Position numbers and translations under genes: made by a program
The notes under the pieces: generated by a model
The model's database searches: none
What the model was told of the DNA's origin: nothing
What the model saw: the letters and a program-made list of their open reading frames with translations, nothing else
Origin: Acidobacteriaceae bacterium
GTDB lineage: Bacteria; Acidobacteriota; Terriglobia; Terriglobales; SbA1
DNA length: 6,990 nucleotides
Assembly (NCBI GenBank): GCA_019237515.1
Contig: JAFAGX010000635.1
Coordinates: 1-6,990 of the forward strand
Reading direction: 5' to 3'
Shown here: positions 1 through 5,865 of the stretch, piece after piece
Numbering within the stretch: the stretch's first letter is position 1
Layout of the letters: each line of letters begins with the position of its first letter

Positions 1-1
1 T

Positions 2-412
2 CGTTGCTTATTTTGCGATTACCGGGAGCTGCTGAAAGAAATCCAAAACTCGTATAACCCATCCGTTCAGGCAACAGAATTGGAGTTGCTCCGTCCGGTA
101 TTTGAGACAGAAGTCGTGTTGCTCGATGACTTGGGTGCCGTTAAACCTTCGGAATGGGTTTGGGATACAGTCAGCATTATTTTGAACACCCGATATAACG
201 AGAAGCGAACCACCCTGATCACCAGCAATTTCCTTGACGGCCCCAGTGCCGCGACGGAGGGAGTGTCCGGGCCTCGGCGCGCGACGAGAGAAGAAACCTT
301 GGGCGACCGAATTGGCGAACGAATGCGGTCACGCCTTTTTGAGATGTGTCGGTTGGTGGTTGTGAATGGAAAGGATTATCGGCAGAAGTTCCGCTCGGCA
401 ACATTTCGTTAG
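2..412 (+). CDS. DnaC/IstB-type AAA+ ATPase, 3' part (5' end outside window)
   Basis: The frame is open from the left edge and gives 136 residues up to a TAG stop. What can be seen is the C-terminal part of a DnaC/IstB-like P-loop ATPase: a Walker B segment (VVLLDDLGA, with D42 and D43 of the visible part), a sensor-1 strand ending TLITSN (N76), and an arginine-rich GERMRSRLFEMC segment (R107-R111) typical of the arginine finger region. The Walker A motif should lie upstream and is not visible. DnaC proteins load the replicative DnaB helicase; IstB proteins are ATPase partners of IS21-family transposases. No IstA gene or IS21 ends are visible and the next gene is UvrC-like, so a chromosomal helicase-loader role is the likelier reading, but this is inference. 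The TTG at position 80 is internal and is not the start. About 30 residues between sensor 1 and the arginine finger form a Gly/Arg-rich loop. Confidence 0.85.
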   Translation, partial: RCLFCDYRELLKEIQNSYNPSVQATELELLRPVFETEVVLLDDLGAVKPSEWVWDTVSIILNTRYNEKRTTLITSNFLDGPSAATEGVSGPRRATREETLGDRIGERMRSRLFEMCRLVVVNGKDYRQKFRSATFR

Positions 413-450
413 CTCATTTATGGCGGCGTTAAAACACCTAAAATAAACGA

Positions 451-1623
451 GTGCTGCCCCATCGGCTGGAGTTCGCATCGGATCGCGATGCAGAGATCTT
501 CGCATCGATTCCGGCGGCGCCCGCGGTTTTTCTCCTGAGAAGCGCTGATCCACAAGCTGAGCCGTACGTCAGTAAAACTGCAAATTTAAGACGGCGATTG
601 CAGAGATTGCTCGGCATGCCATCCGAACACAACAGGAAGCTGAGCCTGCGTGATCGGGTACGGTTTATTGAATATTTTCCCACCGGTTCTGATTTCGAAT
701 CCGGATTCCTGCTTTACAAGCTTCTGCGCGCCACCTTCCCCAAGACCTACAGCAATCGCTTGAGACTCCGTTTCGCTCCTTTAATCAAGCTGCATTTGGA
801 AAATGAATATCCGAGGGCGTCAATCACTACTCGGCTGGGCCGCTTGAATGGCGGTAATGCTTACTACGGTCCTTTTTTCTCCCGCGTGGCTGCGGAAAAA
901 TTCGCCAATGACTCGCTGGATTTCTTCAAAATGCGCCGCTGCGTGGAGGACTTGCATCCCGATCCCAAGTTTCCCGGCTGCGTCTATTCGGAGATGAAGA
1001 TGTGCCTGGCCCCTTGCTTCAAGGGCTGCAGCGATGAGGAATATCAGGCTGAAGTGTCCCGAGTGCAGGCATTTCTCGAGAGTGGCGGCGAATCGCTGGT
1101 ACGGCAGATTTCAAGTGAGCGGGACACTGCTTCCGCGAATCTGGATTTCGAAAATGCGTCTGGGTTGCATACGCGGCTGGATAAACTGAAGCCAGTACTC
1201 GCGCAGGTGCCGGAAATCGTGCATCGCATCGACGCTCTGACGGGAATCATCGTGCAGCGGAGCGCCGTGGCCGAATCTGTGAATCTTTTTCGTGTTGCAG
1301 CTGCCCGCATCTTTGGTCCTCTGGTTTTTGCTATTCAGGCTGCAGAGCATACCAAATCGCAATCAATGGAAGCCCGGTTGGGCGAAGCGATTAATAGCCT
1401 TGCTAGTTCGGATGCAAACACGGCTTTGGAAACTGTGGAACATCTCGCGATTCTGCGGCGATGGTATTACCGCGGTAGCCGATCTGGAGAGATCTTCTTC
1501 GCGGATGAAAAGGGCGTATTGCCAATGCGCCGAATCGTAAGAGGCATTGCGCGCGTCTATCGAGGAGAGAAAGTGGAGGAGGAAGAGCCTAAATCCCTAG
1601 ATCCTTCGCTTCGCTCAGAATGA
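451..1623 (+). CDS. UvrC N-terminal-half homologue with degenerate GIY-YIG domain
   Basis: This 390-residue protein follows the N-terminal half of the excinuclease subunit UvrC. Residues about 21-105 match the GIY-YIG domain, with PAVFLLR in place of the usual PGVYLFR, YVSK in place of YVGK, and NLRRR. Four cysteines (C164, C177, C185, C189) have almost the spacing of the Fe-S ligands of UvrC. Residues about 222-248 look like a UVR (UvrB-binding) helix pair. The RNase H-like endonuclease and helix-hairpin-helix parts of UvrC are absent; residues 250-378 instead form a region I cannot assign, with a distinctive HLAILRRWYYRGSRSGEIF stretch (331-349). The first catalytic Tyr is Phe27, and the catalytic Glu appears to be Tyr89, so nuclease activity is doubtful. 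GTG is the most upstream start in frame, 38 bases after the ATPase gene, with no clear ribosome binding site. The last residues (SLDPSLRSE) are encoded by a dispersed repeat. UvrC ancestry is secure; present function is unknown. Confidence 0.85.
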   Translation: MLPHRLEFASDRDAEIFASIPAAPAVFLLRSADPQAEPYVSKTANLRRRLQRLLGMPSEHNRKLSLRDRVRFIEYFPTGSDFESGFLLYKLLRATFPKTYSNRLRLRFAPLIKLHLENEYPRASITTRLGRLNGGNAYYGPFFSRVAAEKFANDSLDFFKMRRCVEDLHPDPKFPGCVYSEMKMCLAPCFKGCSDEEYQAEVSRVQAFLESGGESLVRQISSERDTASANLDFENASGLHTRLDKLKPVLAQVPEIVHRIDALTGIIVQRSAVAESVNLFRVAAARIFGPLVFAIQAAEHTKSQSMEARLGEAINSLASSDANTALETVEHLAILRRWYYRGSRSGEIFFADEKGVLPMRRIVRGIARVYRGEKVEEEEPKSLDPSLRSE

Positions 1624-1629
1624 CATTCG
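1594..1629. repeat. Dispersed short repeat (reads CHSERSE-like on the - strand)
   Basis: The stretch CCTAGATCCTTCGCTTCGCT followed by CAGAATGACA is a copy of a short repeat widely scattered in acidobacterial and some other bacterial genomes; read on the other strand it gives the familiar spurious peptide CHSERSEGSRDL. Family membership is from memory of that pattern, since only one copy lies in this window. It covers the last nine codons and the stop of the UvrC-like gene and ends just before the ribosome binding site of the DinB gene. Confidence 0.75.
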
Positions 1630-1632
1630 TTT

Positions 1633-1640
1633 AAGAGGAG
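1633..1640 (+). promoter_or_regulatory. Ribosome binding site of the DinB-family gene
   Basis: AAGAGGAG lies four bases before the ATG at 1645. It is the clearest Shine-Dalgarno sequence on the + strand of the window and fixes the start of the DinB gene. It sits directly after the dispersed repeat. Confidence 0.75.
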
Positions 1641-1644
1641 TGAC

Positions 1645-2127
1645 ATGGACATTGACAAGAGTTTGCGCCAGCATTTGGTTGACCTGCTTGGGGGTGGAAA
1701 CGCACACGTAAAATTTGAAGATGTGATCAAGGATTTTCCGGCGAATCTGCGCGGGCAGAAGGCGTCCAACCTGCCACACTCCGCGTGGATGCTGCTCGAG
1801 CATATGCGCATTGCACAATCGGACATTCTGGAGTTCAGCCGCGACGGAAAACATAAGTCTCCAAAGTGGCCGGACGGATACTGGCCGGCAACCGACGATC
1901 CGCCGAGCGCTGCGCGGTGGAACGCCAGCGTCAAGCAGTTCCGGGAAAATTTGAAAGAAATGGAAGATCTGGTAAAGAACCCGAAGACGGATTTATTTGC
2001 CAAGATTCCATGGGGTGATGGGCAGACGATCTTGCGCGAGGCGCTACTGGTTGCCGATCACAATGCATACCACTTGGGACAGATTGTGGACGTGAAGCGG
2101 TTGTTGGGGGCGTGGAATGAAAACTAG
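1645..2127 (+). CDS. DinB-family (DinB_2-like) putative metalloenzyme
   Basis: This 160-residue protein has the features of the DinB/YfiT four-helix-bundle family. The expected metal-binding histidines are visible: H53 in the WMLLEHMR helix, and H139 and H143 in the C-terminal DHNAYHLGQ motif. H45 (LPHSAW) is also present. In the family these three histidines hold a divalent metal; characterised relatives are thiol S-transferases using bacillithiol or mycothiol, and many members have no known substrate. No signal peptide or membrane segment is seen, so the protein should be cytoplasmic. The length is normal for the family. The ATG start follows a strong Shine-Dalgarno sequence, 21 bases after the UvrC-like stop, so the two genes could share a transcript. 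The gene ends 27 bases from the stop of the convergent unknown gene. The family call is firm; the substrate cannot be told. Confidence 0.88.
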   Translation: MDIDKSLRQHLVDLLGGGNAHVKFEDVIKDFPANLRGQKASNLPHSAWMLLEHMRIAQSDILEFSRDGKHKSPKWPDGYWPATDDPPSAARWNASVKQFRENLKEMEDLVKNPKTDLFAKIPWGDGQTILREALLVADHNAYHLGQIVDVKRLLGAWNEN

Positions 2128-2154
2128 AAACCGGTCGGGTTGGCGGCGGACTCC

Positions 2155-3729
2155 TTAGGCCGTTCTCGCAGCCACAGCCTCGCGCTGATGAGGTGAATCG
2201 TATATTGTTCGCGGCAAGTTATGCTTTCGAAAGACGACGCGGATGGCTTCGCGCCAGTGCTCATCAACCGCCAACAGCTCCCATGTAATCTGCGGTGAAA
2301 TGTAGCGCAGCAGTGTATCGGTTGCAGGATGGATGTGCAGAGCTGGCGCGACAAGAAAGAGAAGAGGCTGCTGGGGGCTTAATTCTCGCTCGGGGAAGTA
2401 ACCGAATCGCGCAAACTCGCCCCGCGCATGGTGCCAAACTACGCGAGACCAGTAATCCACCCCCTGCAAGGGCAGGTGAATGTCCTCATCGGCTTTTGGC
2501 TCGAGCACCGCGAGTCGGCCGTCGCGAGTTCCACAAAGGACATCGATCATGGCGCGGTCTGACGCCGAGAATGCTGGGACCTGAGAATAAACGCGGGTGG
2601 CATCGAGCCGCTCGTCGAGACAGCTGACATTTTTCACCACAAGTGATTCCAGCCAGCGTTCGGGATGTAAGCGAAATAATGGATGGTCATGTGGCCCTTG
2701 CGCATGGCGAACTTCGCCAATGCTCCTTACCAGGTCCGTGAAACGTGTGCCATTGGCTTCGCTGAGGACAACTTCTTCGGATCCGAGTCCAAAGATGATT
2801 TCGATTGTGCTTTGAAGTGAGGCAGCGTCACAGGCGATGCGAGCGCGGGCAAACTCGAGGCCGTAGCAGCGGAACGCAATTTCGGCTGAAGACAAAATTG
2901 CTATATCAGTTTCGCTCATGAGCTGCCGGATTTGAGCAATGGGTTCTGCGAAGCGTTCCCGGACGGCTGATTCATCACTGGGGTGTGCAAGGCGGGTTTC
3001 GATATTCCCACGGTCAGAAAGGTCTACATCTCGGATATCAGCGCTGCGTTCTTCGATCTCGAAGAGTTGCCATTTAGCAGCGTCAGCATTCAGATGAGCC
3101 ATTCGTTCGCGAGTGAGTGAAGACCTTCTACTGGGTAGGAACAGCTTCAGGCCTTCAATGACGAGACTTCCCGCGTGGCGTTGTCGACAGATGTCGAGCC
3201 ATAGGATCCCGAATGTTAGTGCAGCATCGACAGATGCTTGGGTCTCCTCGGCATTGACGCCGAGAACGGCAAAACCAGATTGGCCCTGCCGCAAGAGTCC
3301 GCGGGCATAGACCGGACCAAGCGAGCGCTCCAGGTCCATTGTTGAGCTGAGTGGCGCGGCTTTGCAGGCGGGAAATTTACGCGCAAGCACACGCTGAAGC
3401 ATTCTCTGGTACGCAAGTCGGGCAGCGCGCTTGGCATTCGGAGTACGGCGGTCTCGCTCGCGGCAGATTTCCAGCTTCGTGGGTTTGGATTGTCCGAGCC
3501 TCTGTACCGATAGGCGTAGCGCCTCATTCTTGATCTCAGCTTCAAGAACCCGCCGGACGATATTGCGCTCGGCTGACCAGATGTGCAGCAGGCATTTGTT
3601 GTATTCACCCGAGATTGAATACCTGGATTGCGTGAGATCGAAGATCGAAGCTCCATCTTCAATAATGACCGCATCCCGGGCACTGGCGAGGAAGTCTTGC
3701 AGGTAGCGAACCAGCGATTCGGGATCCAC
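2155..3729 (-). CDS. Unknown conserved-looking protein, possible PD-(D/E)XK nuclease fold at C-terminus
   Basis: A long open frame encodes about 524 residues in a style I associate with uncharacterised acidobacterial proteins. I cannot assign a function. Residues about 1-140 are helical and basic, with a conserved-looking SISGEYNKCLLHIWS segment followed by an Arg/Lys-rich stretch. The C-terminal part (about 357-430) has an acidic and lysine pattern like a PD-(D/E)XK nuclease core: E361, D396 (AMIDVL), E410-P-K412 (LAVLEPKADED) and then Q422 in LQGVDYW. That reading is by eye only. No signal peptide or membrane helix is seen. The frame stays open upstream into the small-subunit gene, so the start is uncertain: I chose GTG at 3729, which begins MDPESLVRYL; TTG at 3792 is an alternative, and neither has a good ribosome binding site. 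The gene follows the hydrogenase small subunit on the same strand with a gap of 76 bases and may be co-transcribed. No maturation-protease motifs are seen. Confidence 0.75.
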   Translation of the reverse strand: MDPESLVRYLQDFLASARDAVIIEDGASIFDLTQSRYSISGEYNKCLLHIWSAERNIVRRVLEAEIKNEALRLSVQRLGQSKPTKLEICRERDRRTPNAKRAARLAYQRMLQRVLARKFPACKAAPLSSTMDLERSLGPVYARGLLRQGQSGFAVLGVNAEETQASVDAALTFGILWLDICRQRHAGSLVIEGLKLFLPSRRSSLTRERMAHLNADAAKWQLFEIEERSADIRDVDLSDRGNIETRLAHPSDESAVRERFAEPIAQIRQLMSETDIAILSSAEIAFRCYGLEFARARIACDAASLQSTIEIIFGLGSEEVVLSEANGTRFTDLVRSIGEVRHAQGPHDHPLFRLHPERWLESLVVKNVSCLDERLDATRVYSQVPAFSASDRAMIDVLCGTRDGRLAVLEPKADEDIHLPLQGVDYWSRVVWHHARGEFARFGYFPERELSPQQPLLFLVAPALHIHPATDTLLRYISPQITWELLAVDEHWREAIRVVFRKHNLPRTIYDSPHQREAVAARTA

Positions 3730-3805
3730 GACCGAATTGTGGCGCGGCTGGTAATCGACCGTCTGTGACAGCTGACCATGTTTTGTCTGCAAGTTGCGAC
3801 AGCGA

Positions 3806-4342
3806 CTAGATCTTTTCGGCTTTCTCGTACAGGACGACCTCGCCTGTGCCACGAAGGTCGTCAGGGTGATATCGGGGGATCGGCAGCTCGGTTTCTTTGA
3901 ACTCAACCGGTACGACTTTCTTGTCAACCAAGCCGAGCGCCACCGCGACGCCATAGATGATGGCTTCTGGCCGTGGGGGGCAGCCGGGAATGTAATAACT
4001 TACGGGAATGATTTTCTCGATCGGTCCAATCACGGAGTAGCTGTCGAACCAGACTCCGCCGCCGCAGGCGCATGAGCCAATCGCGAACACAAGTTTCGGC
4101 GCAGGCATGGCATCGTAGGCGCGCTTGACCGACTGGGCGGTGGAGCGCATCGCAGGTCCCTGGCAGAGCATGACATCCGCATGTCGAGGTGAACCGACCA
4201 GCTTGATGCCGAAGCGCTCGGCGTCATAGTAAGGCGTTAGGGCGTTGAGAACTTCAATGTCGCATCCGTTACAGCCGCCGCTATTCGCGTGGTAGACCCA
4301 CAGCGAGCGGCCGAACATCTTCTGGCATAAGTTCTTCAGCAT
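3806..4342 (-). CDS. hyfI: Group 4 [NiFe] hydrogenase small subunit (HyfI/HycG/EchC/NuoB-like)
   Basis: This 178-residue protein is the small, electron-transferring subunit of a membrane-bound [NiFe] hydrogenase. Four cysteines would hold the [4Fe-4S] cluster next to the NiFe site: C24 and C27 (GGCNGCDIE), C91 (GSCACGGGVW) and C121 (PGCPPRPE). The CxxC pair is diagnostic: NuoB of complex I has adjacent cysteines at this place, whereas group 4 hydrogenases have CNGC. It has no Tat signal and no extra clusters, as expected for the short NuoB-like small subunits that face the cytoplasm. It starts with ATG two bases after the stop of the NuoI-like gene (TGAgtATG), so translation is probably coupled. 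It lies last among the hydrogenase genes here. The C-terminal 35 residues are rich in Lys, Glu and Pro and are the least conserved-looking part. The symbol follows E. coli hydrogenase 4; the exact subgroup is not settled. Confidence 0.92.
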   Translation of the reverse strand: MLKNLCQKMFGRSLWVYHANSGGCNGCDIEVLNALTPYYDAERFGIKLVGSPRHADVMLCQGPAMRSTAQSVKRAYDAMPAPKLVFAIGSCACGGGVWFDSYSVIGPIEKIIPVSYYIPGCPPRPEAIIYGVAVALGLVDKKVVPVEFKETELPIPRYHPDDLRGTGEVVLYEKAEKI

Positions 4343-4344
4343 AC

Positions 4345-4869
4345 TCAGTCCAATTCGATCTCCACGTCGTCGACGACCGGATCGCCTTCCAATCGGGATT
4401 GTGAACGAAAAACCCAGCGCTCGTTAGGCAAATCGTCGAACCGGTAACCTTTCATTTTCAGTTCTTCCAATGCGGATGGAGCTTTGAAGCAGCGTCCGCA
4501 ACGCTGGCACGTGCTCATGAAGAGTTCGAGGCGTTGGCCAAGATCGCCAATCTTGTTTGTGGCGTTCTCGAAATCGCGGCTCATGGTGATGGCTTTTTCC
4601 GGACAGACCTCGGCGCATCGCCCGCAATAGGTGCAGCGGCGGCCAAGATATTGAAGAACGCGAATCTCCTGCGAGACGTCGATGATGAGAATTTCCCTTG
4701 CCGGGCAGTTGTTTGCGCAACCCGCGCAGCCAATGCACTTGGCGGCATCGAAGATTGGCCGCCCGCGGAATTGCTCGGGCGCGATCTGCGGCTGGGCGGG
4801 ATAGGGCAGTGTGACTCTCCCGGCTTTGAGGCAAAGCAACGCTTCCTCGAATTTACTCAGCAATGACAT
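4345..4869 (-). CDS. hyfH: Hydrogenase ferredoxin-like 2[4Fe-4S] subunit (HyfH/HycF/NuoI-like)
   Basis: This 174-residue protein carries two classical [4Fe-4S] motifs, C45-C48-C51-C55 (CIGCAGCANNCP) and C79-C82-C85-C89 (CTYCGRCAEVCP), as in NuoI and in HycF/HyfH of formate hydrogenlyases. It should wire the small-subunit cluster to the electron donor or acceptor on the cytoplasmic side. A third Cys group (C121, C124, C127; CQRCGRC) lies after the second cluster motif, where E. coli HycF also has additional cysteines; this favours a Hyc/Hyf-type subunit over plain NuoI. The N-terminal LLSKFEEALLCLKAG helix is typical of the family. I chose ATG at 4869; an in-frame GTG at 4890 would add seven residues, but it lies inside a dispersed repeat. 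Only a weak GGA precedes the ATG. The stop is two bases before the small-subunit start. Confidence 0.9.
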   Translation of the reverse strand: MSLLSKFEEALLCLKAGRVTLPYPAQPQIAPEQFRGRPIFDAAKCIGCAGCANNCPAREILIIDVSQEIRVLQYLGRRCTYCGRCAEVCPEKAITMSRDFENATNKIGDLGQRLELFMSTCQRCGRCFKAPSALEELKMKGYRFDDLPNERWVFRSQSRLEGDPVVDDVEIELD

Positions 4870-4884
4870 TTTGCGTCCAATTTT

Positions 4885-4920
4885 GCCCACCCTTGGAAAA
4901 CCGCAAAGGGTGGGGCACCC
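4885..4920. repeat. Dispersed palindromic repeat between the NuoH-like and NuoI-like genes
   Basis: CCCACCCTT (4886-4894) and AAGGGTGGG (4906-4914) form a perfect 9-bp inverted repeat around an 11-base loop that contains GGAAAACC. On the - strand it reads GGGTGCCCCACCCTTTGCGG and onward, a pattern I recognise as a common dispersed element in acidobacterial genomes; only one copy is in this window. In the mRNA it would form a GC-rich hairpin 15 bases before the NuoI-like start codon. There is no T-run after it, so it does not look like an intrinsic terminator. Confidence 0.75.
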
Positions 4921-4931
4921 GCCGTCCTTAC

Positions 4932-4944
4932 GTGATCTCCTTTA
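4932..4944 (-). promoter_or_regulatory. Strong Shine-Dalgarno sequence without a nearby start codon
   Basis: On the - strand, TAAAGGAGATCAC begins at the stop codon of the NuoH-like gene and is close to a perfect match to the 3' end of 16S rRNA. No ATG, GTG or TTG follows at usable spacing. The NuoI-like ATG lies about 65 bases further on, with the palindromic repeat between them. Confidence 0.55.
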
Positions 4945-5862
4945 ATACCCATAACTTGCCAAAATTAATGCCACAAATGACACGCAGATAAGGCCAGTGA
5001 ACAATCGGATCGCCTGATCGATGCGATATCGCGCATGCGTTGCCGCTACCACTGTCACCAGCAAAAGTAAGACGAACACTTTCGCCCAAAATAGTAGCCA
5101 CGCAATTGGTGCCAGGAGGGTGGATCCCCAGGGAACAAAAAGCGCTATAAACAATGCGCTGTAGATAATGAGCTTGGCCATTTGCGCGTACTTGAATAGT
5201 GCCAGCTTGGGACCGGAGTACTCCATCAAAGGGCCTTCCATGAGTTCGGTTTCGGCTTCCGAAATATCAAACGGTACTCGTTGCACAAACGCCTGAAACG
5301 ACAGCAACATGACCGCAAGCATGAGCACGCCAGAAAGAGGAATTTCGGCGGTCGCGTAAGCGGACCCGCCGAGGACGCTGTCCAGGGAAAAGGACTTGGC
5401 GTGCACCGCCCCCACGACTAGAGCGACCAAGAACAGAGGTTCGAGCGTTATCATGGTCATCATTTCGCGGCTGATGCCAAGCAAAGAATAAGTTGAACCA
5501 GCCGCCAAGCCGGCCAGCAACGTACAGATTCCACTTAAAGTCAGCAAATAAATGAGCAAGATCACATCGCCAGCATTGCGCAGCGGGACGGCAAAGCCCA
5601 TAGGAACAAAGCAGCCGATAGACAGCACCACGGCAAATGCTACATAAGCGGTGAAACGCTGCATCGTCGGATACTCGCCAGATTCGATGTCCTCTTTGCC
5701 GAGTAACTTCAGAAGATCGAAGTAGGGCTGAAGGACAGGAGGTCCTTGCCTGGATTGAATGCGTGCAGTGATCTTGCGCAAGATGCCCTGTGCCAATGGA
5801 GCGACAAGCAAAACCACCGCAATATTCGCCAGTGCCGCGAGAATTGTCCAGATCACATGCAT
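4942..5862 (-). CDS. hyfC: Hydrogenase membrane subunit (HyfC/HycD/EchB/NuoH-like)
   Basis: This 306-residue protein is the NuoH-like subunit that anchors the hydrogenase module to the membrane and links it to the ion-translocating arm. About eight membrane helices can be seen, near residues 3-26, 70-94, 99-122, 137-155, 175-193, 228-248, 252-276 and 284-304. Two conserved cytoplasmic loops are clear: ARIQSRQGPPVLQPYFDLLK (33-52) and PFDISEAETELMEGPLMEYS (197-216). The second has the EGPLMEYSG form of Hyc/Hyf/Ech subunits, not the AGYNVEYSG form of complex I. Length is normal. It begins with ATG three bases after the stop of the large-subunit gene (TAAgcgATG), indicating one transcript and likely translational coupling. 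A 72-base gap with a repeat separates it from the NuoI-like gene. Confidence 0.92.
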   Translation of the reverse strand: MHVIWTILAALANIAVVLLVAPLAQGILRKITARIQSRQGPPVLQPYFDLLKLLGKEDIESGEYPTMQRFTAYVAFAVVLSIGCFVPMGFAVPLRNAGDVILLIYLLTLSGICTLLAGLAAGSTYSLLGISREMMTMITLEPLFLVALVVGAVHAKSFSLDSVLGGSAYATAEIPLSGVLMLAVMLLSFQAFVQRVPFDISEAETELMEGPLMEYSGPKLALFKYAQMAKLIIYSALFIALFVPWGSTLLAPIAWLLFWAKVFVLLLLVTVVAATHARYRIDQAIRLFTGLICVSFVALILASYGY

Positions 5863-5865
5863 CGC

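Noticed and set aside
2..412. IS21-type insertion sequence, suggested by the IstB-like ATPase
   Set aside because: No IstA transposase or terminal inverted repeats are visible downstream, and the next gene is an unrelated UvrC-like gene; the upstream side cannot be seen.
1557..2003. A 148-codon frame on the - strand opposite the DinB gene
   Set aside because: It lies opposite a well-supported gene, and its C-terminal part is the spurious CHSERSEGSRDL peptide of the dispersed repeat.
2128..2154. Bidirectional terminator between the convergent DinB and unknown genes
   Set aside because: The 27-base gap shows no inverted repeat with a T-run on either strand.
3216..3779. A 187-codon ATG-initiated frame on the - strand inside the unknown gene
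   Set aside because: It lies in another frame of a much longer open frame, is rich in Ser/Arg with no recognisable motif, and ends well before the longer gene; treated as a shadow despite its ATG.
4886..4914. Intrinsic terminator within the hydrogenase run
   Set aside because: The hairpin has no following T-run on either strand and lies between genes that must be expressed together; the sequence fits a dispersed repeat better.
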